A stretch of DNA of 64,000 nt, taken from positions 620,001 through 684,000 of the forward strand of contig JAHYIO010000031.1 in the NCBI GenBank assembly GCA_020543525.1. The letters run 5' to 3'. The notes under the pieces were generated by a model, which was given only the letters and a program-made list of their open reading frames with translations, had not been told where the DNA came from and ran no database searches. The number at the start of each line of letters is the position of its first letter. The stretch's first letter is position 1. Origin of the DNA: Coriolopsis trogii (lineage: Eukaryota > Basidiomycota > Agaricomycetes > Polyporales > Polyporaceae). Shown here one piece after another: positions 25,053-36,523 of the stretch. A program made the position numbers and the translations under genes.

Positions 25053-26486
25053 TTACACGGCGTATACGACGAGCTCTTCTATGGCCCCGAACGTCTCGTG
25101 TGGTCCTCCATCCTCTTCCAAACCAAGGTCAAAGCTGGACTCGGTCGAACACTCGTAAAGGTCGTTGTCGCCCGACGCGTCGCTCTCGTAGCCGTCGTAG
25201 TCGTCGCGCTTCTCGTGCTGAATGCCGCCATAGACAGAGGATTCGACGCTCGAGCGGGGGCTCGAGGACGGAGAGTAGAGAGTCAAGCGCGAGAACGAGA
25301 TGCTGAGCGCTTCGATGAGACAGGCGTAACGCTTCGTCGAGGTAGAGTCAACGCTCGTGGAGAGCGAGCAAGCCTCGTCATCGTCACTGCTCATCATCGT
25401 GGGGAAATCGTTGAGAGCATTCTCGAAGACATCAGACAGGTCGCTGGAGATGCTAGACTGAGAGTGAAGAATGGAGCCGAGCCCAAGTCCGACGCTTGGA
25501 GAGTTGCCGCTGACCGTCTGGCGCTTCTGCTTGATGGGAGGCGCATCGAGGACGAACCGCTCGCCTGACAAGTTCGAGGTGTTGATAGCGGTCTCGCTCT
25601 TGTCTGTCACTCCTCGTGGTGCGGTCGACGAGGGCATTGAAACTTCCAGAGATGATGTCTCGAGAGTGGGAGTCATTAAGGGAGGCAAGTCGGGCTCCGA
25701 TGTTGTTGACACCGCGCGCTATAGTCGGGACCGACAGTTGAAGGAGTCGATGGTTCAGACCTTGGAGGCGTACAGAGTGTAGCAGGAAGGTGGGGTTGGG
25801 GAGACATTCGATGCAGAAGAGATTTGACAGAGTCGCTGATGTAAATGAAGGCGGGATTGCCGTCGCACGGATGGACAATGACATCGGGTACCAGCGGGGG
25901 GACTTGGGCTTCCTCGAGACGGGGAACAAACAGACAGACAAACCACCGCCAGATACTAGATCCCTTCGTGAAAGTTGTTGGACGTTCAGCTTCAACGGCT
26001 CTTGCAGCGTTGCCACTTTCGATGTCCTCCATGGCCTTGCGAACATCCGAGACGGTAAAGGGCTCACGCTGGAGCAACGACGTCGAAAATAATGCATGAT
26101 GATAGAGACTGACTCTCACCTTGTACTCATGCCTCTAACAAAACATGCGCGCCCTGAGCATCCGACGACGAATTGGACCCTTGGGCCGAGTGGCAGGTAC
26201 GACGACAGTTCGGGCTCCTCAGGAGGGTGTAGCCAGTGTCGGAACGCAGTCCATGGAGAGACCTTATCATCAGAGAAGTCGAGGTAAGAGGGGGACGCGT
26301 TGCTGACACGAGCATCGACCGTGCGCTCTACTAAGGAGAGGGGAGACTGGTCGCTGCGAACGCGGCGCTGGTATCGGATAACTGCCAGGGTACACAGAAG
26401 CGCGAGTACGAAGAGGAGTACAAGGATGAAAGCCAATACAGTGGACGGGGTGAAGAGAGTCGTCGAGGACGCGGAGGACTCGGAGG
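25053..26486 (-). CDS. Ser-rich single-pass membrane protein X, copy A
   Basis: I do not recognise the family. Reading the minus strand, an exon starting near 26486 encodes ASESSASSTTLFTPSTVLAF and a membrane segment, FILVLLFVLALLCTLAVI, followed by RYQRRVRSDQ. Then come FSDDKVSPWTAFRHWLHPPE, REPFTVSDVRKAMEDIESGN, VPDVIVHPCDGNPAFIYISD and a long Ser-rich tail. The tail contains SPSVGLGLGSILHSQSSISS, acidic DDDEACSLSTSVDSTS and an end EEDGGPHETFGAIEELVVYA; the stop is at 25053. The first exon and start codon are not resolved. Near 26130-26160 the homologous frames of copies A and B disagree by 1 nt, so one small frame defect is possible. A frameshifted paralogue lies at 42821-44150. Confidence 0.55.
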
Positions 26487-27928
26487 CTGCAACAACTAGA
26501 ATCCAGCCATGATGTGTTGTGTGTATTCTCCGTATTTTTCAACCGACCTGAATGGGAGCTGCGACCTGGGAGCTAGGGTGGTAGAAGTGGCGATAGCATC
26601 AACGGTGTGGTTGGGCTGCTTTTTTGGATTGGAGAGGCGGGGGAGGAGGCTGACCTCAACGTATCCGATACCCCTCAACACTGTCAGCCATGCCTTAACT
26701 CCAGCACATGAAGACGATTTAGATGCGTGGTATATGCTCGCTAGCTTGAATCATGGCCAGAGGACGTATGCAGCTTGCACTGAGCACTTCGACGTCGTGA
26801 ACTGGAGTGTCTACACACCTGGGCCAAAACCTGAGCCATCCCTTCTCCTATGGCATTCCGTTAACACTCGAGGCCGTCGTTCACAGAGTGTATCAACACG
26901 AAGTGGAGATGGACGTCGGAGGGGACCTTGCTATAGCCACCATCGTCGTCGTCGTCGTCGTTGCTGATCGCGAGTTAACGCCCATCTGTTAGCGCTGGTA
27001 CATGACGCTGCCAGAGCCTCATCCTCCTGTAAGTTCATCTCTCGGAACAAATTTCTGCTGGATGATGTACAGGTATCCCATCATGTTACATATGTACGAG
27101 GGGAAGCAGTCCTCAGTAAATGCTCTACAATTCGACCAAGACGGGCCCTGCATATCACGTGCTCATTATGACAACTATGTCATGAGTCATGAGCGACAGC
27201 GCTGAGGGATGCCACCGCTGAGAGATGTGCGACTCTGGACGACTATACATTCGACCACAACTCTCTAGCGTGCCTTGAAGCTTGTAAGTCTAGTCTAACG
27301 CATTGTTTGCGCCTGCGAGTGAAACTCCTAATGGTCCGACAACGTCACTCCATCGACCAAGATCAGACTGTTGATCATAGCGACTCCGGTCACTGACTAT
27401 CGGCCATAGCTTCATAAACAAATCTTTATGGCCAAGACGAACTGCCGCAGTGCGTGGACAAGTCGATTCTCATTGTATAGGTGGGTAGGTAGTAGCTTTG
27501 TCTGCTGAGTCCATACTTCAGAGTCCAGACCACTGCCTGACAAACATCATCGCGTTTTCCCGTTGAACTTCTGTTTCCAGGACACCCATGGTCTGTGGAC
27601 AATACTAAGGAGCCTCATCATCGCCATGTAGCTAAAAGGTGACCATGTCCGGGGTCCTCCCTAGGAATGTTCTTGGAGAGACAGACAAGCCTATCTGTCA
27701 ATCAAGCCCGCCTTTGCCATCAAAGCTGGCATGAACCCGGAGTAAGCCGCCTGTCGTGTCCACGACATGGACAAAGCGTTCAGCAAGCCGGTACCGTCGG
27801 TCATAGCTACCTGGGCAGCGACGTATAAATAGCCCCCCCTTAAGTTCTGGCACCTGCTGACTATCGCAACACTCCCTTCTCTCACCCAGGTCTACTCTAC
27901 ATGGGCACTCATCATCTTCCAGGGCGCT
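26487..27928. other. Spacer; short CGT microsatellite
   Basis: No gene was recognised, apart from a possible first exon of protein X between 26560 and 26681 on the minus strand (it encodes TSTTLAPRSQLPF). A short trinucleotide run of CGT/TCG units lies around 26943-26963. Confidence 0.3.
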
Positions 27929-28000
27929 ATGCGTCCCATCTACTCTTGCTCACAGATAAACTTCTCAACTTCTGGCTTCCACCTCGAAGCCGATGCATGA
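27929..28000 (+). CDS. Micro-ORF with SQINFST motif (23 codons)
   Basis: ATG 27929 opens a 23-residue frame beginning MRPIYSCSQINFST and ending at the TGA at 27998-28000. A TATA-like box (gtataaatag, about 27823-27832) is about 100 bp upstream. A GTGAGT donor follows the stop directly, so the ORF may be the first exon or 5' leader of a longer transcript. A Pro-rich open exon from about 28331 (QTAPAAVVPSNLDPSPYSHG) is a candidate next exon. Coding status is uncertain; the motif and its promoter spacing are the main support. Confidence 0.35.
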   Translation: MRPIYSCSQINFSTSGFHLEADA

Positions 28001-30067
28001 TGGGTGAGTACTCCGCTATATAGGAAGATAGCAGACTATAACATTCCGTTGAAGGTTCCGAGGGAGACTATGCACTTTGAGCTCCCCGGAGCCTTATCGA
28101 TTTCACTCTGGGGTCCTAGGTTTCAGGCTCTGTCGCTGACGCGGAGTAGGTATTGCCACTTGCAATTCAATGGATCAGTGACTGATAGTTGGCACAGCTC
28201 AATCGACACTCGGCCTTGACAGAGCATGCGGGGAGAGGAGTTAGCTGTCGCACAAGGACAAGGTGAGTTGCGCAATCAAATACCTAATAAAACTACGGCT
28301 GATGAAGCGACCTGATACTCAGGGCAAACTGCGCCCGCGGCTGTGGTACCTTCGAATCTGGACCCATCCCCATACTCTCACGGATGGCTGCCTTACCCGC
28401 ACTGGCAAGGACCCGACGCAATGTCTCCTCCGGCATTACTCATCTCTGCGGCCTCACTGCCCGTGGGAGACATGCTTCCTCCCAACCTGGTGTCTCCCCC
28501 AGACGAGACAGTACGCCACCGAAGACCAAGACTCCGTGATTCCCTAAGCACGCGAGGCCCGTCGCACTGGACAGCCCTGCATCGTAACAAAGTACGCTCA
28601 TCGCGATGGTTTTCGACAAAGTATCCGACTGGCATCGTACCTGGTGCGGGAGGCTGTAGATGGGTGCATCTCGGTTACAACACCGAGACCGGGACGCGGT
28701 CCGCCGCTCAAGGTCGTGCAGGACCAACCATGCCAAAGACACTGTGCCTCGGTATAATCTAGGGGCTCCAGATGCTCTCTTTATCGGCGTTGTTCCCCAA
28801 CTCGTCGCACTTCCTCCTTCCTCCCGACCTGCCGTGCAAGTCGTGAGCATGGCGTCGCTCGAGTCTTCGACCCCAAGGCTACCTTCAAGAGTTCTGGTAC
28901 GTGTTCAAGATTCTGATCTCCTTCGTCCGCTTTGTCGCTCATGTTGTCCCATTGAAATGCCTTACAGGCTTCACCAATGCACAGGGTACGCTCGCAAGCT
29001 TTCACTATCTAATACACAACTGTGCACGATCGACCTCCTGCCACTTGGTGTAACGTGCCTGGAATAGCTCTTCACCCTGAGGGCGGTGAGAGGGTAGAGA
29101 TGCGCACACTGAGTGCGGGATGGGAATGCGAGCAGGCGAGAGAGACAGAGAGTGTATGACGCGCTAGAGTCCGGCGGTCTCCCCTCCACACGTCATACCC
29201 ATCTCGCGACCACTCCGCGCAGTAGTACGCAGCGCTCACTCTTTTCCACATGTTGGCTGACAAGCGCAACAGCTTTATGCGGACTGTGGACATGGTCAAT
29301 CCGTTGCTCGGACACTCGAGACTCATCCATCAAGATCCGCGAGCACTCGGTGAGTTGTGTGTACTTTATTCGCTGTTGCATGACTGCTAATCAGAATACG
29401 GCTCGTTCTTCCTCCGTCCGCGCACTTTAGGCCAGTGCAAGAGAAGTCTCGGTTCTTCACGAGTCTCGTACTCACCACAAACGCACTACTTGCTATGGGC
29501 ATGGGACTTCATTCGAGGTGAGCGTGTATGGACAGAGATACATGGACGGATACTGACCTACGACGCCCCTGTAGATAGGAGGGATAGGTGCGATGTGAGC
29601 TCAAGTGCGGCTTTTGCTCTGTGCTTCGGCTCCGTTCGGAAGCCTGTATCATACATACCACATTTCCAGAGGGCGGAGATAGTGGCCTGCAGACTAGAGC
29701 ATGCGCTGTTGAGCATGCAGTTGAAATAGCTGATTGAATGTCGTAATAGTAATAAAAGTGCTATGCGACTCAAATTGAAGTCTTGTGGTCTCAAAATTTG
29801 CCTATTTACTCTCTCATTGTTCCGTTGTTCCAGCACCGTGAGGCATTGTTCGCGGATTGAATATCTTTCCGGCATGTAGTATATGCCTTGTCTTCGATGA
29901 GAATCATGATTGCTCCGACACCTGGCTCTGCAGAGTGACCCGTTTGCCGCTGGAATCTGTATATTTGGCCCTATGTGACCGAGACCTCGAACCTCGACGC
30001 AACCTTTATCTCCCTTCGGGACATCCTCATACGGGCCGAGGCGCTGTGGTGAGCTTCCGGGCGTCGT
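28001..30067. other. Unassigned; Pro-rich open exon around 28331-28600
   Basis: A plus-strand exon-like stretch, opened by an acceptor before 28331 and closed by a GTACGC near 28600, encodes a Pro-rich sequence (GWLPYPHWQGPDAMSPP, GDMLPPNLVSPPDE). The remainder, to the LINE insertion site, shows no convincing gene. The sequence at 29950-30067 is the left half of the locus interrupted by the LINE. Confidence 0.3.
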
Positions 30068-30079
30068 AAGGGGAGGCTT
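30068..30079. repeat. LINE target-site duplication, left copy
   Basis: The 12-bp aaggggaggctt occurs here directly before the poly-T run. It recurs at 36382-36393, directly outside the 5' end of the LINE. Confidence 0.85.
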
Positions 30080-30635
30080 TTTTTTTTTTTTTTTGGGTTC
30101 CTCGTTTATTGCCCGTGAGGGCGGAGCCCTATGGTAGGCAACACTCTGCAGTATCTACGCGTCGTGTAGTAGTACGTGAGGGGGAGGGATCGCTATACGT
30201 CGAGAGGGAGATTGTAGAGCGAGCAGAGCCCAAGCCGAGGCATCACGGCGATGGCCATTAATGCGAAGGTGCGTAGAGTAAGGTCGTGAGCGAGTCGAGT
30301 TGAGAGAGAACGAGAGAGAGGAGAGAGAAGAGAGAGAGAAGAGAAAGAGAAAGAGAGAGACCCCCCCCTGCCGGAGGAGGCCTACGTGGCCGCGCCCACC
30401 GCAGCCCACTTGTCCACCAGAACGCCTTCCCGAAAATCCACCGTCCGCACCATCACCCATACATCCGCCTGGCCATCCGTCCGTCCGTCCATCCGTCCGC
30501 CTGGCCATCCGTCTGTCCAACCGTCCAACCATCCACCCGTCGTCGCGTGCACGGCACGTCCCGCCCATTCATCCGCCTTCCTGCCCTTCTCCAAAAGTCC
30601 ACCCAGCGGCCCGTCCATCTGCCTCCCCGCATCGC

Positions 30636-33600
30636 TCACTCGCTCTCCTCCAGATCCGCGAAGCGGCCGAAAACGTGGCGGAAACGCCCCGTTGCATTGA
30701 CGAAAGCGAAGAGGATGGGCAGCGCGCCCTCGGTGTTGAGGAGGACGCTGAGCTTGCGTCCAGTGTAGCCAAGCGGCGCGAAGTGCACCGCCCTGTGGAG
30801 CGCGTACGTTGGGCACACCAGGAGGTAGTGCGCAACAGTCTCCGGGGCTTCGCCGCATGTCGGGCACGTCGTGCTGAGGGTCTTGCCTATCCGCGCGAGG
30901 TAGGAGTAGAGGGGCACGTGCCCTGTGCAAAGCTGGAGGAGGAGGTTGGCGTGGCGGCGGGAGAGACGTGCGGTGAGTTTTGAGAACTTCGCGGACGGCA
31001 TGCTGCCGTCAATGTCCGCCATGCGCGCTGCTCTCCGGGACTCCCTCCATCTCCGCGCCGCCACCGATCCAAGCTCGAGCTTGAAGTTTTGACGTGCCCG
31101 CAATACGCTCAGTGGGAGGCTCTTGCGGAGCACGGTAGGCAGCATTTCCGCAGGGCTTGAGTGCCCAGATGCTGCCTCCTTCGCTGCTGCATCCGCCGCC
31201 TCATTCCCCGGAATGTCCTCATGCCCAGGGACCCATCGGAGGGTAAGCCGTAGACCTGGGTGCACGCTTTTGAGCTGCTTGACCGCGCTGTGGAATTCGT
31301 CAGTGAGATAGCGACCGGGAGCGGGGGAACGTAGCGTGGTAGCCTGTATGGCCGCAGTGTTGTCCAGGGCGATCGAGGCCTTATGCACATGCCGCCTTTC
31401 AGTCCGGAGCAGTTCGATTGCGAGGAGTGTGGCCACAATTTCCGCCTCGTACACTGTATGCCTCGTTGACGGGCCTAGGTGGAATTGAAGCATGCGGGGC
31501 TGTCACCGTCCAGGTGCGTACAAGATTGCTGCCGCCCCCACTCCTCCATCAATATCCGATCCGTCCGTGTAAATGCGGTATGCCCCGTCGCGTGCCCAGC
31601 ACGCATCGTCTTCAATTGCTTCCTGCCGGTCTTCTACAATGTGCACCCTGTGTCGGGGTCGCCAATCCGGGTGAAGGCGCGCTGGTTGGATGCGCTCCGT
31701 GTGCCGGTAGTCGAGGAAAGAATGGGAGGCATCAAGGAGCTCGTGCAGAGCTGAGCGGTGCGACTTGACAAGGCGGCGCCCCGCCCGCCATACGTGAGCA
31801 CTGAGCGGGTGTGAGTTGGGGAGTGTGCAGACGCGCACCGCTGCCCTGTGGCAAAGCTGGCTAACGAGGAGATCGAAAGGGAGGACCTGCAGGTGTGCTT
31901 CAAGTGAGTTAGTAGCGGTAGATCGGAGTGCACCTGTCATAGTTAGTAAAGCCTGGCGCTGAACCATTGCCAGGCGGCGAATGTGCCCCACAGATCCATG
32001 AGTACGCTTCTGGCCAGGTAGGGTCCGTAGGGGCGTGAGGAAAGTGTCGACTGCGTAAAGCATGCCCGGGATAACAACTGCGTAGTAGAGCCGCCGCACC
32101 GCCGCTGCTGTAAGGCCAAAACGAGCGTTGGTGACACGACGGAGGAGTGAGGCCCACTTGCTGCCCTTCGCCTGAGCGAAGGCAATGTGTTGACGAAAGC
32201 GGAGCTGCTGGTTGAGTAGGACGCCTAGGAAACGGTGATGATCTGACGGCGCTATCCGTGTCCCATCTGAGAGGAGAAGCGGAGGGCCAGTGCCCTTGAT
32301 CCGCGCGCGGCAGTTGAGCAGCCCAAACTTGTCGAGGGAGAAGGCGGAATTGTGCGTGGTGGACCATTCAATCGCACCTCCAGAGCGTTCCATGAAGTGT
32401 CGTATCCGGTCGTGGCAGACTTCGAAGGTCTTGCCAGTCGTCACCAGTGCCACATCGTCCATCGAGCCAACTGCAATCTCTCCTGCCGCATGGTCTGCTG
32501 AATCAATCAAATCAGAATTGTAAAACGCATATAGAATCACGGAGAGAGGGCAGCCCTGGTCTATGCCACTGAGAATCGGCACGAGGTCGGAGATGTAGTC
32601 ATCGAATTTGAGCCGTGTGCGCCGACCCGCCAATTTGACTCGAAGCCACTCCACATATTCCACGGGCACACCACGCATGCGAAGGTTGTGGTACAGCCGC
32701 TCCGGAGATGCTGCCGGAAAGGCTGATTTGATGTCTAGGAAGACGATGGATGCACAATTGCCACGGCGCCATGCGTCCTTGACTGTCTTTGTAACCAGGT
32801 GGATTGAGTCTGAAGTGGTTCGTCCTGCCCGCCCACCAAACTGGAAATTCACTAGCAGGGAGCAGCGTTCAGCCTCAAAGACCAGCACGTCCGCCACGCA
32901 CCGGGACAAGATTTTTGACATGCAGTTCAGCAGGGCAATTGGGCGCCATGACTTGGCCACAGAGTAGTCGGATTTGCCGGGTTTCTTGAGAACGACCGTG
33001 TCGGAGATCTGCCACTGATCGGGGTAGTAGCCCAGTGCAAACGTGGCCCTGAACAGGTGGCCCAGTGTCGGTACCAGAGTTTCTGCACAGTGTTTGTACA
33101 CCTCGTTCGGGATGGCGTCCGGTCCTGGTGCCTTAAATGCACGTAGTCCATGAATCGCCTGGCGCATTTGGGCATCAGTAATTGGACGGAATCGGAAACG
33201 CGGTGGCGGGTAAGCTGGGGCTGGGATGGGTACTGTGCTGGGTGGTAAGAAGAAGGTGTTGTAGAACTCCATGCCCTTGTCGGCATTCGTCATGAGCAGC
33301 TCCTGACGCCCACCAGGCCTCTCCACCCTGATAGGTGGGATACGAGCACCACCGCCATCTGTCACACCTGCTTTTAGAAAATTGTTAGCATCCCATAGCG
33401 ACTTGGAACCCGGCTCTATGGAGTCAATCCACGCTTGCCAGTGGTCTTTCTTCGCTGCACGAATCTCGTCAGTGTAGCGGTTGCGGAACAGGCGGTACTC
33501 AGCGTGGATCGGATGCTTCGCATCTGCCCGATGCCTATAAGAAAGCCGTGCGAGATGTTCCTTCTTCGCGCGCAACTTGCTGAGTGCTTTCGACCACCAG

Positions 33601-34565
33601 CGCTTTGTGTAAGGAGTCTCGCGTGCGAGCGGAACATGTTCGTCTATGGTCGCCTGTAAGTCTGCCATCAGTGCATGTAGGACTTGGTCGAAACACTCCT
33701 GTGAGCGAATCTCGCTCTGAAGCGGTCGTGCGCCCATGCGATCACTTAGCGTAGAGTTAAATGCCTCCCAATCCACCTGCCGAAAGTCGCGGCGGATGCG
33801 TGTTACTGCTCGAGCAGTCGGTACTTCGAGAACTGTGAGAATTGGAAAATGGTCAGTGCAAACTGGGCGGAGTTCTGGGACTACTGAGCAGGAGCGTAGC
33901 CTCTCTAGAAGGTCCTCAGAGCAGAAGACGTTGTCCGGTCGGGTGAGGTTTTTAGTGCGGGTGGCCTCCAACGTCGGAATCGATGGCGGCAGAGCCATGG
34001 CAAGATCAATGTCTGCCAATCGCCGTAGAAGGAGCTCGGCTCGCTCCGTGTTGCGTTGCGTGAAAAGGTGAGTGTTGGCTGGGTTGTCCCACGATGGGTG
34101 GTGTCGATTGAAGTCTCCAAGCCACACGACGTGCTGGTCATCTTGCCCGCCTCGGTACAGCTTCTGCACTGCACGCGCTGCTGCATGAATCGCCGAGTCG
34201 AAGTGGCCATCAACATAGAGGTTGAAAAGATGCACCACACCGTGGCCCGATCGTATGGAAACCGCGGTGATGTCTGGGTGCTCGACAGGTATGGGAGACC
34301 AGGCGTTCGTGGAGATGTTCTTGTTGACTAGTAAAAGGGATCATACGCGGCTCGAGCGGTCGCGGTCGGGCACCGCAGGGTAGAGCGGTATCCAGCGGGG
34401 GTTTGCACGTGAGAGGTGTAGCTTGCGGTCAAGATAGGGCTCCTGTATTGCGATAATGTCGAAGTCGTCCGGCGAGGCCCTGTGGAGTAGATCCTGCTGT
34501 GCGTCGAGAGATTTGTTGGTGTTCTGCTGCCAGATGCGGAGTAGCGTGTGGTCGTCTTCCATCAT
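30636..34565 (-). pseudogene. LINE ORF2: APE endonuclease-RT-RNase H, two nonsense codons
   Basis: This is one continuous frame of 1310 codons, interrupted only by in-frame TGA at 34341-34343 and 31503-31505. The endonuclease shows IIAIQEPYLD, VWLGDFNRHHPSWD and CTDHFPI. The reverse transcriptase shows LNCMSKILSRCVADVL, FLDIKSAFPAAS and SGIDQGCPLS; the catalytic loop is GSMDDVAL, which keeps both aspartates but has Ser where an aromatic is usual. RNase H retains the D/E/D/D set (YTDGSD, YEAEI, ALDNTAA, GNEAADAA). A CPTC...HYLLVC zinc motif lies near the C-terminus. The start ATG overlaps the ORF1 stop in ATGA (34565-34562), which suggests coupled re-initiation. Both nonsense codons sit where CGA (Arg) would fit. 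Confidence 0.9.
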
Positions 34566-36229
34566 GCACGCGGCGTGGGAGTGGGCTGAACAGCCTGGCG
34601 CAGAAACCTGTCAATGTGAGTCTGTTGAAGCCCCGTCGGGGCGCTACCAGTGCTCGGAGCGAGCATGCGCGAGATCTGCGCCCATAACGTGGAGGAGGGT
34701 GGAGCAAGTGCAAGCGCCTCCTTGTCCGTGACCCACGTCTCCGGGTCGTCCGTCACAAAGAACCTAAAACCGTTATCCGCTCTGCGCTGCGAGTGTACGC
34801 TCACCTGACGCCGGAAGGTCGGGCAGCAGCGGTCCCAGGCCGCATGACCCTCTTCCTTGCAGTTTACGCAGCGGTAGCGTACCGGGTCTGTCACCGTGCA
34901 TCTTGACGTGGGGTGGGCTCCAGCGCAGGTACTGCAGGTATCGAGCTCCTGCAGGCACTCCTTCGCGAAGTGCGTGCCGTAGCTCTGGCACTTCAAGCAC
35001 CGTTTGGGCTCCACCACCTCGCGCCGAACAAGCACTTTGCGGCCCGCAATGGTCAAACCCTTGATGGCGATGTTCGCCTGGGGTGCACTATCAAAGGTCA
35101 GTGACAAGAATGCAAACCTCTGCTCTGGACGCCGGCGGTCCACCTGTTTGACCCAGGCCGCCTGCAAAATTGACTCGGGTCGTATGCCATGCGCTTCCTC
35201 TAGGGCGCGTAGGTTGGCGCCATTGCTGGGGTCGAACTCCACCGGGACGTACTCCGCTATCAGCTTGTAGTGTCTCTCGACGAGCCGTGCGGCGGTTCCC
35301 ATCTTGTTGGCGAAGGACCTGACCGCCGGTCCTTGTAACCATCGGGCTGTCTCCTTGTTGCTGACCGTAAAGACGACGTCCCCATGCTGCAAGACTTGTG
35401 CTGTCTCGAAAGCGGCCCCACTCGGGGCGGTGAGCCCCTCCCTGTCGAGGAGGTCGAGCGATTGCCGGGCCTTCTCCAGCACCTCCCTATCCGCCAGCTG
35501 CTCCCCGCCCATATCCTTCAATGCCACCCCTCGCACCAGCACTTGACGCTGTAAATGTTCTGCCCAAGTGACCGCCCGCTGCGTGCGTGCAGGGGCGGTC
35601 TCGGGGGTGAGCGTAGACGGTGGGGCGGGGGACTCACCATGACGGCCTGCCACGGCTTTTTCCACTGCAACCTGCAAGCCCTCCAGTCTAGCCAATCCGT
35701 CCTCAACGCCCTTCTTGACCCTGCCCAACTCCCCAATCGCCCCTTCCACTTCTCGTACAAGGCCACCCAGGTGGGCGTCCAGCTGTTTCTCCATAGTTGA
35801 CGCCTGTGAGTCCAGTCGCGGGACGATCTGCGCCTCTGTTCGTTCCGCAACCGCCGCCACGACCCTGTGTTCCATCCGGTTTGTAAGGATCGTTTTCGCC
35901 AGTCGAGAGAAAGCCACGAGGCCTGTTCGCGTGAGTGCCGAGGACGTGTCGCAGGCGAAGTGCAGGAGGCCGGTGACCAGAGCCTCCTCCGTTAGAGATC
36001 CTTCGCCTTCTGGGACCAGTCTGCGCTCTCTAAGAAACTGCAAGGCGGCGTCGATGTCGGGGACGAGTTCCTCCGCCTCCGCATACTGCAAGTGCGACGG
36101 AGCGGGTTTGGGTTTCTTGGTCGATTTTCCTGTCGAGGATCCAGTCGGCACTGTCGCGCTGGCACGGGCGCTAGGTGTCGAGTTTGCGCTCCTCGTCCCG
36201 GGTGCCGCACTACTACCGCGGTTTGCCAT
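34562..36229 (-). CDS. LINE ORF1, Gag-like nucleic-acid-binding protein
   Basis: This is the presumed RNA-binding chaperone of the retrotransposon particle. The chosen start, ATG 36229 (MANRGSSAAPG), gives 555 residues; an in-frame upstream ATG at 36301 would give 579. The N-terminus is Ser/Thr/Pro-rich with a basic stretch (STKKPKPAPS). A helical central part (EKQLDAHLGGLVREVEGAIG and following) probably oligomerises. The C-terminal third has three cysteine knuckles in a row: CLKCQSYGTHFAKEC, CSTCAGAHPTSRC and CVNCKEEGHAAWDRCC. The frame is intact to the stop at 34562, which overlaps the ORF2 start. Confidence 0.9.
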   Translation of the reverse strand: MANRGSSAAPGTRSANSTPSARASATVPTGSSTGKSTKKPKPAPSHLQYAEAEELVPDIDAALQFLRERRLVPEGEGSLTEEALVTGLLHFACDTSSALTRTGLVAFSRLAKTILTNRMEHRVVAAVAERTEAQIVPRLDSQASTMEKQLDAHLGGLVREVEGAIGELGRVKKGVEDGLARLEGLQVAVEKAVAGRHGESPAPPSTLTPETAPARTQRAVTWAEHLQRQVLVRGVALKDMGGEQLADREVLEKARQSLDLLDREGLTAPSGAAFETAQVLQHGDVVFTVSNKETARWLQGPAVRSFANKMGTAARLVERHYKLIAEYVPVEFDPSNGANLRALEEAHGIRPESILQAAWVKQVDRRRPEQRFAFLSLTFDSAPQANIAIKGLTIAGRKVLVRREVVEPKRCLKCQSYGTHFAKECLQELDTCSTCAGAHPTSRCTVTDPVRYRCVNCKEEGHAAWDRCCPTFRRQVSVHSQRRADNGFRFFVTDDPETWVTDKEALALAPPSSTLWAQISRMLAPSTGSAPTGLQQTHIDRFLRQAVQPTPTPRA

Positions 36230-36381
36230 ACTATGCTGCTGCAATGTATACTGAACCCAAGGTAGACTAGATATACCGCCAGCCCAAGCCGATAGAGCCA
36301 CACACTCCGAGCCTCCCCCTGTGAGATCGGAGCGTGGGAATATACTAGGTGGTGGTGGTGTAAAGCCAAGAGGGGTTCTCC

Positions 36382-36393
36382 AAGGGGAGGCTT
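36382..36393. repeat. LINE target-site duplication, right copy
   Basis: The 12-bp aaggggaggctt matches 30068-30079. Sequence continuing right of it (gaggtacctggccgg) should have joined the left flank before insertion. Confidence 0.85.
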
Positions 36394-36523
36394 GAGGTAC
36401 CTGGCCGGTGGTGAGGTGGACACACTCAACTCATACAGTATTGTGCCGTGGTTGAGGACTCTAGACATGCTCACGGGCGGCTGCAAGGTGGAGGGCTGAT
36501 ATGTGTGCGCCTCCGACAATCAA

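Larger units (their letters stand above)
30080..36381 (-). mobile_element. Full-length non-LTR retrotransposon (LINE, Tad-like)
   Basis: This 6.3-kb element reads on the minus strand, from its 5' end at about 36381 to a poly-A tail seen as a plus-strand T run (30080-30094). It carries a 5' leader of about 150 bp, ORF1 with three zinc knuckles, and ORF2 with endonuclease, reverse transcriptase, RNase H and a terminal CCHC motif. A 3' UTR of about 540 bp holds AG-rich and CCATCCGTCC simple repeats (30300-30640). Perfect 12-bp direct repeats flank it. The RNase H domain and ORF1 knuckles fit the fungal Tad1 group of the I superfamily. ORF2 carries two premature TGA codons, so the copy is probably inactive, although otherwise complete and young-looking. 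Confidence 0.92.

Noticed and set aside
30080..30094. T run as a transcription terminator
   Set aside because: It is the poly-A tail of the minus-strand LINE, bounded by the target-site duplication.
30300..30983. 227-codon plus-strand frame opposite the LINE 3' end
   Set aside because: It is antisense to LINE ORF2 and arises from AG-rich and CCATCCGTCC simple repeats.
31490..31510. Frameshift in LINE ORF2
   Set aside because: Counting codons showed the frame is unchanged on both sides; the only lesion is an in-frame TGA.
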